Of a stretch of 64,000 nt of DNA, positions 23,225-35,693 are shown one piece after another (the first letter of the stretch is position 1; each line of letters begins with the position of its first letter). The translations under genes were made by a program, and so were the position numbers. The DNA lies in NCBI GenBank assembly GCA_004369085.1, contig ML210310.1:1-64000 (forward strand). Reading direction: 5' to 3'. A model generated the notes under the pieces. It was given only the letters and a program-made list of their open reading frames with translations, ran no database searches and was not told the DNA's origin. This DNA is from Coprinopsis marcescibilis. Its lineage: Eukaryota > Basidiomycota > Agaricomycetes > Agaricales > Psathyrellaceae.

Positions 23225-24423
23225 ATGGCTATCTTGTATTCTCTATGTCTACAGATAATCCACTCGATATACGCTCTCTACCTGCTCCTGTCGTCGTTCC
23301 GGGAACGTCGCCAATGGAAACCCCCTGGAGAATTACTGCGAATGCGGAATCGGATACCTAAACATCTCGCGCTGATACTCAAGCCCTCGTCTATGCATAC
23401 AAAAGAATCCACAAAATCCGCACTCATGCAAAGCGTGTCAAACGCTGCTTCGTGGTGCCGCAAAGTTGGAATTAGACAGCTTACGGTGTACGAAGAACAC
23501 GGTATGGTCTTCCCATTTAACCCAGTCATGACTTAACGTCTGCGCCTAGGTCTCCTATATGAGTATGACCGTGACATTCGCTGTCATCTGTTGGAAATGA
23601 GCAAGGACTCCACAATAGACTCTGATTCAAGCGAGTCGGAGATCGAGTATCGTCCACTCACCCCGCCGCCCTCAGATTACTCGGACTCACGACCAATATC
23701 TCCGTCTCAAAACACAAACCCCACTATTCCACTCGTCAAGATTGTCCTGTCAGACTCCAGTAATGCGAAGGAGCGTCCTAATCGGAAGTCCAGTCTCAAA
23801 CGGCGAACGCGTAGGGCGAACCGCTTGACACCTCTTTTGTTACTCACCGCTATTTCAGGTGGAATGGAGCAAGGGTCTACTTCGGCGTCGCTCACAGTTT
23901 GTCTCATGTCTCATGTTGCATCGAAGAGTGCCATAGCGGCGGCGGCGTCGTCTCTGGCAAAGCAGCACAGGTTCAAACAAAGAAAAGGAAAACGTACTTC
24001 AAGCCGAACACCGTTTTCTCTGGGGGTGAGCGAATTCGAGGCGATGCTGGAAGGTAAAGCTCATCCTTTGGCATGTTCATTGAACTAAACGCGTGTGTTT
24101 TCAGGAGAACACGGTCTCTCGCCCCCGGATTTCATGATTGTTCACTCATTCGACGCGGAAGACACTCATAGAAGAGTTCCTCTTGAGCTAATCAACTTCC
24201 CTCCGTGGCACATACGTTTAACGGAGATATAGTAAGTTTTAGTGATCTTGCAGGGTATTTCTCTTGGTAAACTGAATCGAATAGCCAATCACGGCTTGGG
24301 CACATCATTGGATGGCCATGGAAGGCACCCAAGTCGTTATGCACGGCGTTTCCACTAGACGATATTTCTTTTCGGGAAGCCTTGGACGAATTCTCCGGGG
24401 CAGAATTCCGATTTGGCAAATAG
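23225..24423 (+). CDS. NUS1: Nus1, regulatory subunit of dehydrodolichyl diphosphate synthase
   Basis: ER membrane partner of the cis-prenyltransferase that makes dolichol for glycosylation. Exons 23225..23501, 23550..24053, 24105..24231 and 24285..24423 give 348 residues. An N-terminal hydrophobic stretch (about residues 1-20) is followed by KHLALIL, the helix ASWCRKVGIRQLTVYEEHGL, then after an insert FMIVHSFDAEDTHRR, FPPWHIRLTEIY and a C-terminus ending RFGK. The final R-x-G is the motif known to be needed from the Nus1/NgBR side for activity. The catalytic Asp of the partner family is absent as expected. A Ser/Pro-rich, basic insert of about 80 residues (near 23630-23830) interrupts the fold. 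All introns are GT..AG. Confidence 0.9.
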
Positions 24424-25448
24424 CTTCACAGCGTGTGCTTTGGATTTTACGACAATCCGATGCCCATTGTTACCGACTACAATACAGCTTGTATAATATG
24501 GGGTTTACCTGCATCTACAGGCGTTATTTATTGCCTATGTGAGCAACAGCAGCCGGATCTTGCTTGTTGACGGTGACTGTCTACGCGATCACTCACCCAC
24601 AAGAGACTGGCGCGTTCTTGTTTGCAACGTTGTTTGGAGTGGTATATTTGACTTTATTCCGATGTCGGCGCACTTGAATACAATTCACTCCATGGAGGAA
24701 GTGGAAAGGTGTAGGGGCTCCGAGATTTGCTCGGACGAATGATTCCAATCTTGGATACTGATATAGGATCTTCCTCCAAGCCTCCTGCCCTCAATCTGTG
24801 TCTTCTTCGTCTTCGGCTCTGCTCGAGCTATCCACGTATCCACTTTCTCGGTGGGGTTTTTTGGAGGGGTGGTGGAGTCACTGGGTACTGAAGGCATGAT
24901 CCGCGTTAAGTGCAAGAACAGTCTGAGCCCTCCTAAAAGAGCCATATCCTCGTACGTATCTTCGTGCAATTCAGCTTGGCCATCAATAGAGCGCTTATTC
25001 TTCAAGTGTGCAAACGTATACACGCCTTGTAAGGCTTGTAATTTGGACAATACAATGTATGTACGGTTTTCTGAAATGTCTATGCCAATGCATGTCATGT
25101 ATATTTATCGCTACCACGGTTGAGCGTTGGGACTGTATGGTCAAATGTTTGTGGATTATAGTAGCCCTCCATTTGCCATCACGCCGAGCCTGAGCGGTGC
25201 CATGTACGGACACATGAGCCAAATCAGGGTTCTGCGGTTTGGAAGTGCATCTCTCCTTGGCTCCAAGATCTGACCTTTCTGCACGCCTGACACAGTCCAC
25301 AGCTTACAGAGATGCGCCGACATACATATATATAGCCCACCAGTCTTACCTGCAGTGCGGCTAACCAACACCTCCCCCTCGTCAAAACTCATTCAAGTTC
25401 TACTCTATAACCTAGAAACAGACCCCCTCTAATCCATACGCGCTCTTA
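24424..25448. other. Intergenic, no gene recognised; TATA-like site near 25326
   Basis: About 1 kb without a supported gene. A TATATATA run about 115 bases before the DUF2235 start is a plausible core promoter. Short frames on both strands look random. Confidence 0.4.
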
Positions 25449-28022
25449 ATGCCAGGAACCCCCCAGCAGACCATTGCAGCCCTCGCACACGCTGCTACGA
25501 TAGAGAACTCGCTCCTCTTGGGTGCAGAGTCCTCGCATAGGACGCCTTCACCGCACTCTCCTAACGGAACGCCTAACAAATCGCCTCGTCGACTGAACAC
25601 GGACCCAGAGCTCGCTTCATCCAATGAGCTGCGTTTACGCGTCTCTAAGCGACTCATTCTCTGTTGCGACGGGTGCGCACTTTCTCCCTCTCAAGAGTGT
25701 TCCGTTGTCACTGACGTTCCCTTCTATGCACATCTCAGGACGTGGCAAGATGGAATTGGCGAGCATCGTTCCGTGTACACGAACGTGTTGGTATGTGCAT
25801 TGCATTATGCCGTTGCGAGACCATGCGGCCGCCGTACTTGGGTTAACGGGGTTTTCAGCGCCTCGCCCGCACGATTCATCATGCCGATGAGCGGTATCAA
25901 CCCCCCATTCCCCAGATAGTTTTCTACCAGTCAGGGATTGGTACAGAAAAAAACTTCTACTCAGAGTATATAGAAGGTATGCGGTCACTGCTGTTCATGT
26001 TATCGGCGGAGGTTTCTGACACTGTTACTACTCGGAAATTAGGCACCACTGGTGGCTCATTAGGTGGGGTAAAAGGAGCGCCCTTTCGCTAAAAGAATAT
26101 AACTGACAGGGACTATGTTTAATCTCCACAGCTGACAAGGTAGAAGAAGCCTATGCGTTCATTGCTCAGTAAGTCTTGTGCCATAGTATTCTCGTCGCCA
26201 AGACGGTTCTTGACAGAATATCCACAGCAACTACAATCCCGGAGACGAGGTAGACACAATACATCTTTGATATTCATCCGTTCTGACCACGGGCACCAAA
26301 TTCTTCCTTTCTTCCAGATCTTCTTATTTGGATTCTCCCGAGTAGGTCACAAGATCATTAGGCGCCAAGGACCGCAGCTGATGATGTCCATGTGTAGGGT
26401 GCTTACACCGCCAGGATGGTAGCTATGTTCATTGTGAGTGACACTTATCCAGCCTGCCTATGAAGCTTTAACAATTCGACAGGGAGAAATAGGTGTTCTG
26501 GACCGAAAGGAAATGGATCACTTCGCCAAGATATTCATAGCTTTTCAAAAGCTCGGAAAGGCTAACAAACAAGAAGGTAAGCTATTGCTGGGACCATATT
26601 AAGTTAGCCGCCGCCAATTATATCCACGTACATCAGACATCGCCGTCCTGAGGGAGGAGCTACACCCCTGGTGCAACCCAAAAGCAGCAGGCAGGCTACG
26701 CGCCGATGTTGACGGAGATACATTCAACGTCAAGTAAGTAGGATTCGTGCGGATTCAATCGCGCTTTATCTTGCTGATTGAAATCGTACACTAGATGCGT
26801 CGGAGTATTTGATACAGTCGGATCCCTTGGTCTACCCGAATCCCTTACAATCCGCTTCACCAAAGTTAGAACCATTTTCGGATTTCCGGATCGGAAGCTT
26901 GGAGAGCACGTTGAACGAGCCTATCAAGCACTGGCCCTCCACGAAATGCGGGCAGACTTTGTGAGTGTCAAGCAACTACTTTATGAGCCTCTCACCTGAG
27001 TGAACCATTGACATAGAATTGCAACGTCTTTGAACAAACGGAAAAGGGAAAACTGAAGGGCCAAACATTGAAACAGGTATGGGTTGATTAATCATACTCC
27101 TTTGGAGTAGGACTTAATTTCCGATTCTCCAGTGCTGGTTTACCGGCGCTCACACAGACGTACGCTCAGCGTCCTTGCTTTGACTTGCACAATCGAGACT
27201 TATTGCATTACCTTCACAGATTGGGGGTGGATACAAAGAGCATGACCTTGCCGACGTTGCACTTTTCTGGATGGCCGTAAGTTCCAACATATTTTTCGTA
27301 TACACTTCATATGCCTAATCAATTATTGACAGGCCAACATTGAAGATATCATCGCTTTGGACTTGGATTATCTTGGCCGTCTTCCTCAGCCCGTCGCTCC
27401 ATGGGGTCAACAGAAGCCGCACGAGTAAGCAGCAACCGGTCATCGAAACTAACGGTTAGATACTGACCTTAGGAATAGCTCTAAAACTGGGATTTTCTTC
27501 CTGGCTCAAGGTATCCAGCGGGAGCTCCCGACAGAAGTCGGGGGACCACTCTGCCAAATGATCCACCCCTCTGTTCTTGAACAAGCGAAACTGTTTCCTG
27601 CCCTTGACAAAGTATTGCGAGACCACCCCAACACCGTCTGCCCGCTTTTGCCACTTGAGGAACAGATGAAGGCCAGCTGGCCGTACGTGGCCGACTCGCC
27701 CGTTGTCAAGCGGTACACGGATGAGCTTGAGGATCAGCTTAAAGGCAAGCCCGCGGCTTCTGCGACCTCGGGACTCGTGCGTTCCGCAAGCTCCAAACTA
27801 GGGAAAACGCGGTCGCTCTTCAGAAGCTTTTCTTTGACCAGAAAGAGCGCACACAAGCCGCCTGCTGATGAAGACTCGGAACACGATATTACCATTGTCG
27901 AGCAAAGAGTGACCTTTGTCGAGTCTAGGTCCTCTTCTGACTCGAGGGATGGGACAAGAACGACTTCGAAGCTGGTAAAGAAAAACAGGAGGCTGTCTAT
28001 GCCAGCCAGAGGCAACGATTGA
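25449..28022 (+). CDS. DUF2235 alpha/beta-hydrolase-like protein
   Basis: Belongs to the DUF2235 family, whose bacterial members include phospholipase-type hydrolases; fungal members are common but their substrate is unknown. Signals in order are LILCCDGTWQDG (oxyanion-side Asp), YQSGIGTEKNFYSEYIEG, the nucleophile elbow FGFSRGAYTAR, KCVGVFDTVGSLG, GAHTDIGGGYKEHDLADVALFW (candidate acid and base), then a C-terminal Ser/Lys-rich tail of about 100 residues. The 5' half is broken into tiny exons: 25739..25790, 25859..25976, 26043..26063 (21 bases), 26132..26168, 26228..26249 (22 bases), 26318..26341 (24 bases), 26398..26433. The nucleophile elbow itself is split by the intron 26342..26397. All introns checked use GT..AG. 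An N-terminal Ser/Pro-rich leader of about 60 residues is present; no signal peptide is visible. Confidence 0.9.
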
Positions 28023-28211
28023 GATCCACACGTACGAGTCATATGATCTATTTATGATTATTTCTATAATGATCTCATAATATCTCCATAATATGTGACA
28101 TATAATCTGTATATCAACACACCGATCTGCCTTTATCGTAGATTGGAACAATAACTACCGCATATTTGCCCGTGGAGCACACGACCCCATCCTGTTTCGT
28201 TGCACCATTCT
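28023..28211. other. Convergent spacer
   Basis: 189 AT-rich bases between two genes that end towards each other, so their 3' untranslated regions probably overlap. Confidence 0.45.
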
Positions 28212-30727
28212 TCATTGTTGCTTTCGCGACAACCAGCGGGAAACACCCAACTGAGGAGGAGCCGAGGGTAAACAAGCCCAGAAGATGAGCAATGCACCAG
28301 TAAGCGCCACATTACAATAGGGAAGAGTGTGCAACCCTTTGGAGTTCAAAATAACACCTGTGGCGAATGGGAAAATAGCTGTACGGGAGAACATATCAGC
28401 GTGTTCCTCTTTTCAAAGCAATTATAAGCTCTACACACCACAGCCGAGGGAACTACCCGCAGATCTAGAAAAAAACGCTCAGCATTGATCTTTTGGATCC
28501 TGATACTTGCAATGCTAGAAAAGCACTCACACTATCGCCATGCTAATGAGACGCTGATCGGCAGGGATGATATCGTTGGCCATGTTCATAGATGCAGGGA
28601 ACATAGGGCCAAACACTAGACCGATGATAACCAATGCAACGGCATTGACTGGTACGATATCGACGAACCAGATAACTAGCTGCATAGCCAAAGCTACGAC
28701 TGATGGGACTGGAATCAGTGATTGTTTACCCGAGCAGCATTCAATTTAACAGACCACTGCGATAGACGTGAGTACAATGGCGCGAATCTGGAAACGCGTA
28801 CTTACATGCATGCAGAAATGATATGTCTGCGTTGCTTAAACGTTGATCTGCGAAGAAATAGAATAAGCGGAATGATTTTAAACACATGTTCAGGAAAGCG
28901 TACGCTTGAGTAATATACCCCCAAACAATGCGACCAATCATGATTCCAGCGAAAAAGCCAGAAGGCACATATCCAGCTGTGGCTGGGTTGCTATTCTATA
29001 ATTAGCTCTATGAGCTCGTGTTGAAGACATCTGAGAGCACCCGGCTTACCCGCGTTCTCAAAAGATATGATACGATCTAAAGAATGCATGTCAACTCACC
29101 AGCTCTGATCACAGTCAAAGGTCTCCCGGGAACTTACAAAGCCTTGAGAAGTTGTCTCGCTATCAATGGAAGTACGAGGGTCAGTTCAGCATCGAACAGC
29201 CGATGACAGCGCACGCACGTTCCGAAATACGCCCCGGCAAAGATCGATATAGTCCACTGGAAAGGATGTGCCAGAACCAATTTTAATTCTGCGCCATTCT
29301 ATCAGAAAGAACATAAGAATAAATATATGTAGAGCTTACTATTTTCAGGCTTGATGTTAGTTGGTTTGGGAAGGGGATATGACTTTTCGTTGTCCCCCTT
29401 CAAAACCACGGAGGTTGAGCAGGAAGAAACACTGTCAACAATGCTGGTTCTCCGCTCCAGGGCGAGTTCTTGCCGCGTAGGAATGAAGACCGCTGACAAA
29501 AGAGCAATAGACAGTCCGCAAGGTACGAGGGACCCATAATAAAAATACGGCCAATGGACCCCTTTCGCTATTATGAATTGGCATATAAGTGGAGCCACCA
29601 CGCCTCCGAAACCTATTGGATAATGAGCAAAATTACGGACCAGCCGAATAAATTGGCTCACTCCAGCAGGAAAAGGCGTAGCCGATGTGCTTCGCGCCAA
29701 TGCTAGAGAAGTACGGGTTCCTGAAGGATGCTTAGTTAACGTAGGCGCAGCAATTATCTGTGCTCACAGTGACCCTGTGGGTAGAAGTCTGTTAGGGAAA
29801 GCAATTGCTAGAGGAAAAGGAAACTTACCAGTCAAGATCGATCTGGCGAATGCTGCGATCATGTACGCAATGAATAAGGCAGTGTATCCCTTACTCGAAC
29901 CCATAATAACAAAGAACATCGAGAAGATAATGCTGGAGATGGCGATGGAGATATGACGTGCCCGCACAGGTGAATATGGGGTGGGTATATGATCCTGATG
30001 ACTTTCGGGGCGAGAACAAATGGGAAGCCACCGTAACAGTTTTGACCAAGAGATGCGCCCCATTTGCTGAAGAAGGCGTTCTAAAATGAGCGTACCGACA
30101 ATGAAACTAGCGAAGAAGGAATGTGTCAGCGTAGTGTATTGCTGCCAAAAGATCGAGTGTACCCAACGGTCGATGCAGCATATAGCAGAGATCCAGTGAC
30201 AAAAGTGACTTTGAACTCTTCCATGAAATCTGCGCAGGATAATTTCCGTCAGGGACGGGAACCAGTCGCTTCGAGAACATCATACGTACAGGGTAGCACG
30301 GTGGCCGTAACTGTCCCAGATAGAATCAGTTAGTAGGAATAACCATATCTTTCGGAATGAACAAACCTCCATCTCCCCATCCACAGAGGAAATACACAAG
30401 GTATCCAGCGCCAATGCGAAGGATCACCCTCTCTTGTTTTGTAGAGCCGTCTCGTTCTTTCTCGGTATCGAGAGAGAAGCTGCGATCTGAGAAAGGCGTA
30501 GGGGTGGACGGAGAAGAATCGTTTAGATTGTAATGCGAGGAGGTGTTGAGTTTGAGGTGATCAGGGATATACGCTTGAGACAACGGTGCAACGACGGGGC
30601 TACCGAGTCCAATAGCAATGTCATCCAAGTCACCATCTTTAGGCGAGCCGTCGTAAGCTGGCGATCCAGCAGAGTGACCCGGCATAGTAGCCTGGAGAAT
30701 GTGTTTTGGTGTCTCAAGTTTAGACAT
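28212..30727 (-). CDS. MFS transporter, subfamily uncertain
   Basis: Multi-exon membrane protein, start at 30727 (MSKLETPKHILQATMPG). A hydrophilic N-terminal tail of about 100 residues with Ser/Pro stretches precedes the first membrane segment (GYLVYFLCGWGDGG). Later exons carry further helices: HISIAISSIIFSMFFVIMGS, ALFIAYMIAAFARSIL, GGVVAPLICQFIIAKGVHWP, LSIALLSAVFIPTR, then FQWTISIFAGAYFG and the C-terminal GALLIFWACLP with stop at 28212. The cytosolic loop after about helix 6 is Ser-rich. The hydrophobic pattern and repeat layout fit a 12-helix major facilitator, broadly of the fungal general-substrate or BSC6-like type. The substrate cannot be assigned. Exon boundaries between 28400 and 29300 and between 30070 and 30330 were not fixed. 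Confidence 0.7.
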
Positions 30728-31596
30728 AGATGAGTGAGGTTATTCCGGTCGATTGGGAAGGCCCTGTCACGATAGAAAACTTTGAAGACATGGGGACTTT
30801 TCAATCGCCACAGCTGACCGTATAGAGTGTGTGTTCCCATCGTAGATGTTCCCAAGGTACGGTGAAAAAGGGTCCTTCTGCCAGTCCTGGTCCCCAAAGT
30901 CAATTCAGCGCATCGTGTTCTTCATATCGGTAGCTCCAGGCGATAAGAAGACCGCTGCATCAAGGAAAGGCATAGATAGAGTTCCAGAAAGAGCCGACAA
31001 AACCGAAATAGCAGTCTCACATCGTTCGGGTTGGAGAGACGATAGAGCAAAGCCACAGGGCATAACGTATCTGGTCGTCGAGATTTGGGGACGGATCTGA
31101 GCGTTAGTCTGAGATCCGTAGGCTGAGTAAAGGAGAAACCTGGATGTTGGGAATTAAACCATCTCTGCTGTTGGCAGGGAATTGTTGGTTTCCCTTCTGT
31201 TGGGGGACTGAAGACGTAAAACGTGGATGATATGGGATCCGGGAAACAGTCGGCCCCTAGTTAACGGCATTGTAATGTCAGATGAGCGTTGGAACGCGTT
31301 GATAAATGTAAATGCTCCTTTGGTCCTTGGGGACGACGGCGAGATGGGCTTTTCTTCATCACCGTCAGAACAAACCTGCATTGCGGCCCGGAATCCGGAG
31401 CGCTGAATGATCCCTGACGCGTACGCGTGACGCCTACCGAGCCGTCGGCAAGTTGATCACTCAGCACGACAATCCTCATTGAGGACCCTGAGAAGGCTTG
31501 CTGGATACCCACTGAATCCTTTGATTGCTTATGGTGCTTGAATGCAACTAGATTTAGACTGTAAGCATGGTTAAACACGTACCGCTTTGTTTCTAG
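30728..31596. other. Divergent intergenic region
   Basis: Between the MFS gene (minus) and PTH2 (plus). No gene recognised; short frames on both strands look random. Confidence 0.4.
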
Positions 31597-32466
31597 ATGC
31601 TCATATGGAGGTTAGTGGCAGGTTACTCTGCACTTGCTGCAATCTCCCTGTCTATTGGGTTTATTGCCGCGCGACTGCTGAATGAGAGGAGCTTTACCAA
31701 ACCAGCAAACGACGGCATATACAGTGTAACTGAGGATTGCAAGTTGGTAGGGATCATTAGATATGAACAACTGCCTGGTCCTACGTTTCTTGACTAGGTC
31801 TTGGTGGTTCGGATGGACCTGAAAATGGGTCCAGGAAAGATTGCTGCTCAGTAAGTTCAAAATACTCGTCTTCAATGAGATCGGGAGGCTCAGATGCGTG
31901 CATCATCAGGTGCTCGTAAAATACCTGCGTTTCTCTCGCTGTATTTTGTGTCCGACGCACTTTGTTTATGCAGACATGCAACACTGGGTTGCTACAGAGC
32001 AATGCGGTCTAGGAACCCCGTGGTATGCATCTCTTTCGTGGTTCGGCATGCCGCTAATGGGACACTGGATTACAGCTTCTGAATCATTGGGAGCGAACAG
32101 GGTAAGGGAATTATACTTTGCCGAATTCTAAATATAACGACTATCGAAGCCAAACCAAGGTTGCGCTAAGATGTCCAAACGAGGATGAGCTCATTGCTTT
32201 GCAGAAAGAGGCCCAACGCCTCAATATCTGTGTTCAAACAATTCGAGACGCGTGCGTGTAGAAACTGGTACATGGTGTTGCTGAATTGAAACCCGACTGT
32301 CAGTGGTCGCACACAAATCACTGCGGGGTCGAGAACTGTGCTCGGGATTCTCGGTAAGTTCCAGCCAAGTTCACTTAACGACCCTGGCTTCTCAACTCAT
32401 AAAAACTTACCGGCAGGTCCAACAAGGCTTGTTAACCAAGTGACTGGAATGCTTCGATTGCTTTGA
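31597..32466 (+). CDS. PTH2: Peptidyl-tRNA hydrolase 2 with N-terminal membrane anchor
   Basis: Releases peptides from stalled peptidyl-tRNA. Eight exons, 31597..31746, 31798..31850, 31910..31915, 31974..32022, 32076..32101, 32150..32251, 32304..32353 and 32417..32466, give 161 residues. An N-terminal hydrophobic segment (residues 4-27) matches the outer-mitochondrial anchor known for eukaryotic Pth2. The catalytic domain then reads LVVRMDLKMGPGKIAAQCSH, ATLGCYRAM, RCPNEDELIALQ, IRDAGRTQITAGSRTVLGI and ends VNQVTGMLRLL, as in the Pth2 family. The residues QCSHA need a 6-base exon (GTGCTC at 31910..31915), flanked by cag and GTAAAA. All introns are GT..AG. The whole gene is fragmented enough that simple ORF finding misses it. 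Confidence 0.95.
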
Positions 32467-32860
32467 AGCGAATTGGACTTTGCTTTGTTTAAGGGAAGTT
32501 TATTGTTTAAGTGCTTGGGAGTTTACTGTTTGGTTCTGAATTGGCGTTGGTAATTAGTAGATAGACTGTATATGGGTATTCATGAAAATACAACGAGACT
32601 AGAAGTGACCCCAGGTGGATTATAAGCTGTATTTTGAAGATGCCGGGGCAGTTTCTAGGCCTCCGATGGCAGTGGCACTGCTTGGAGTACCATCAGCAAC
32701 AAACAGAGCGGCGAGACGCAACCGCGTGCCAAGCCAGCCAATCTACTTTTCGACTCGCACCTTCGTTACCACTGCTATTGCCGGTCTTCTTTCCTTTCTC
32801 TACACACATTCATTTCTTCCGTATTCAGGTCTCAAAGTACTATACATACACCCTGGCCCC
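32467..32860. other. Intergenic / 5' leader
   Basis: 3' region of PTH2 and promoter or leader of the Golgi protein gene. The downstream reading frame extends upstream to an ATG at 32615, so part of this could be coding, but the codons there do not look like the family. Confidence 0.4.
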
Positions 32861-34495
32861 ATGTCGGCCCACCAATTTCGCCAGAACGACCAACAACTAC
32901 CCCAACCGCCACATATTCAACATTCAGAAGACGATGACTACAAAATACCCTATGACGACTTTTCAGACGACCATTCGGTACCATATGCTCCCAATGCCAA
33001 CCACCAGACCTTCACAGTCCTAACTAGCCAGCAGACAAGTCACCGGCGAGGGAACTCGACCCCCCTCAAAAACATCCCTTTTGCGTCGAAACAATCAGAA
33101 GAGACCTTCGAATCATTACCTACATCATCTTATCCACCTCAGAGACCGGCAAAGGAGGTGGATACTAGAACACTATGGGAAAAGGTGCGTCGTCATCCCG
33201 CGACAGGCCACCGCTATCCCGCCGCTAATTAGTCTTTCGCCGCAGATACTTCCAGAGTCCTTAGCATGTCGACTATACATCGCCACAGTGCTCGTTGAGA
33301 CGACCATTGACCTCGCAATTGAAGGAGAGCTGTTCCTGCGGACAAGAGAGTTGACCATCGATTCAGAGGATGGAACAACGAGACGTATGCCAGTTTACTT
33401 TGCGATATTTGCGCTGGCGCAGTACGTATATTCTCCTCGCTCGTCCTGCTACATATAATGAACTATCACGCAGTGTGTTTCAATTCGTAATGGCACTTGA
33501 CGCCGTATACGCCCGCAATACCCTTCAATTCATCTCCCTTGCGTGAGTGCCTTCACACCGTTACCACTCCCAGAGCTAACCACGCCCTCACGCCGTTGTC
33601 ACAGAATCTTCAACGCTCTTTTCCTCCTCTACGCCATCATCCAAATCAAGGAAATTCGAGATGCAACAGCAAACATCCTCATCGAAGGAGGCATCTCCAG
33701 GGTCCCAATCAATGTTCTTACGACTATCATCCCTATCGTCATTTCGATAGCAGAAATTGCCTACATCGCCCTGGGTTGGAAGATTTACCATGAATTTGGC
33801 TGGAAGGTGTACAAATTCCTTGGAGCCGACAGACGGATAAAGAAGATGTACGCAAACTATCAGGTTTACGAATGTCTGGTCAAGTTCGACGTCTTCTTCT
33901 GGGTGGGCTTTTGCGTCCAGTTCATCTGGCTAGTTCTGCAAGAGAACGATTGGGAGTACTATGTGACATGTGCAGCCCTACCCCTTTCCATTGTCCTCCT
34001 GGTCGAGGGTCACCTTGCAGCCAGGTATGAGAACAAATGGATGATGGCAACCTTCATGTGTGGTTGTGTTGGAGCGATGATATACTTTATCTACAAGGTG
34101 CTCATTCTTTTCATGCAACGAGGCATACATGTACTGACAGTCGTTGTAGCTGATCAGAGTGTTGCTGAATCCAGGAGGCGATCAGTTCAAACTCGTGTGG
34201 AAGTCACTTACAGTTTTCTGTGAGTTTGTTCAACAAACCCTTTCATTTCTCCTATTCATAAATGAATCACTTCCAGCTGTTATTGCTATCGCCCTGCTTA
34301 TCGCTACTTTTGTATTCTCGGTGATAATCTTGAGAAATTTCGGCCGCGGGCTCAAGGATGCTTGTGAGTGGTCCCTTTCATTTTTCCCATAACCGTGCTA
34401 ACCTGTCCGTAGTCGTCCGGAAGGCTCAGCAGACCAAGGTACCCGCACACCAAAGAGTAGCAAGCCGAACACTCAACCGCATGAGCATAAACTGA
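32861..34495 (+). CDS. UPF0658-type Golgi membrane protein
   Basis: Multi-pass membrane protein of a fungal family annotated as UPF0658 Golgi apparatus membrane protein; its molecular function is not known. After a hydrophilic N-terminus of about 115 residues with acidic and Ser/Pro stretches there are at least seven hydrophobic helices, including PVYFAIFALAHVFQFVM, FNALFLLYAIIQIKEIRDAT, TTIIPIVISIAEIAYIALGW, FDVFFWVGFCVQFIWLV, ALPLSIVLLVEGHLAARYE, FMCGCVGAMIYFIYKLI and VIAIALLIATFVFSVIILRN. The loop NILIEGGISRVPI and the end LNRMSIN agree with the family, whose members end in a similar RMSID. About seven exons with canonical introns (for example after EK at 33184 and after GC at 33542). ATG at 32861 is preferred; 32615 is the alternative. 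Confidence 0.85.
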
Positions 34496-35077
34496 ACACA
34501 AAGCACGCGCTGACGATCTTTCACGGAATCCAACAACTGTACGCATTATATCATTAGTCGACTACCTTACAACCAACACAAATGGACACGGTTCTTCGCT
34601 TCCATGGGTCTTATTCTTTTCACATCACCTTCGTTAACGCCATCCCATCGCATTCATCTCATCCCCTGCATTTTTTCGTGTAACCTAGTATATTATTTGT
34701 TAACATATTCGTAGTTCCTGTTCATCAAGGCTGGTTCCAGTGATGGTTCCCTGCACATACATAGTAGTGGTAGTACATAGTTACATGCATATGTGACCCC
34801 TGATTGGCACTTACATTTATTCTCCATGTCACCATCGTTTGATAGCAATCGGATATCTTGGAATGATAATTGTGGTCGAGCCTCTTAGATTCCGAGTCGA
34901 AGAATTTGAATTGTTTCCGTTAGCCGTTGCGCGCGCTCCGTTGACGTGTCAACATGCGTTGCTAAATAGCACATACCTGCTGCACAAGCCTTACCTCCAC
35001 GCCACCATCCTGCCCGTCCTGACGAATGCGCTAATAACGATAATACCCTAATTTCTCCTTTTCATTCATCTTGTACA
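34496..35077. other. Intergenic, no gene recognised
   Basis: 3' region of the Golgi protein gene and promoter of BET1. AT-rich, no feature supported. Confidence 0.45.
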
Positions 35078-35693
35078 ATGTCACAACGGTGCGTAGCGAG
35101 GCCCTTTGCGTCCAAGAACAACGACAGTCTGCGGTATGTGCTGACTAGCCTAAACCGAATTAGAATCCGAGCCCCCAATTCTCTACGCGACCGGTCAACG
35201 CTCCTAGGACACTCGACACCGTCATCCTCCGGACGCGCTTCGCCTCTCAACAATAACTCACAGTACCAACCTAACGGGCAACGTTTTGTCGATGATTTGG
35301 AGGGGCAGAACGACGAAGCCCTGGAGAGCTTGAGCAACAAGGTCAAACTGCTCAAGAACGTGAGTCGTTCGTGCATACCGGATCTATGGCACTTGAAATC
35401 TAATTTCTGACGCTTAGCTCACGGTTGGCATCGGCAACGAAGTACGAGAGTCAACGGTACAGCTCAGCCAAATGGTGCGTCCCCACCTACCCCAAGAAAT
35501 CGGCCCAGAGTTTGACTCACTGTCGCCCTTCCTCTAGAATGATGCATTCGCCGAAACAGGTGACATCCTATCAGGTACCTTCCGACGGATGAACAATATG
35601 GCAGAACGACACGGTTGCAAATGGCTGTGGTATATCGTTTTTTTCGTCATCGTCTTCTGGTTCTTCATTGTCGTCTGGTGGTTTCGACGGTGA
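35078..35693 (+). CDS. BET1: Bet1-type Qc SNARE
   Basis: ER-to-Golgi vesicle SNARE anchored by a C-terminal tail. Exons 35078..35088, 35164..35359, 35418..35474 and 35538..35693 give 139 residues. The protein reads APNSLRDRSTLLG near the N-terminus, then the SNARE heptads (LEGQNDEALESLSNKVKLLKNLT, the ionic-layer Gln region, FAETGDILSGTFRRMNNMAE) and a terminal membrane anchor (WLWYIVFFVIVFWFFIVVWW) followed by RR. The first coding exon is only 11 bases; reading straight through instead also stays open but gives a less family-like start. The C-terminal anchor with no lumenal domain is normal for Bet1. Confidence 0.92.

Noticed and set aside
32615..32860. Upstream extension of the UPF0658 frame to an earlier ATG
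   Set aside because: The extension encodes residues unlike the family and includes what looks like leader sequence; ATG at 32861 is preferred.
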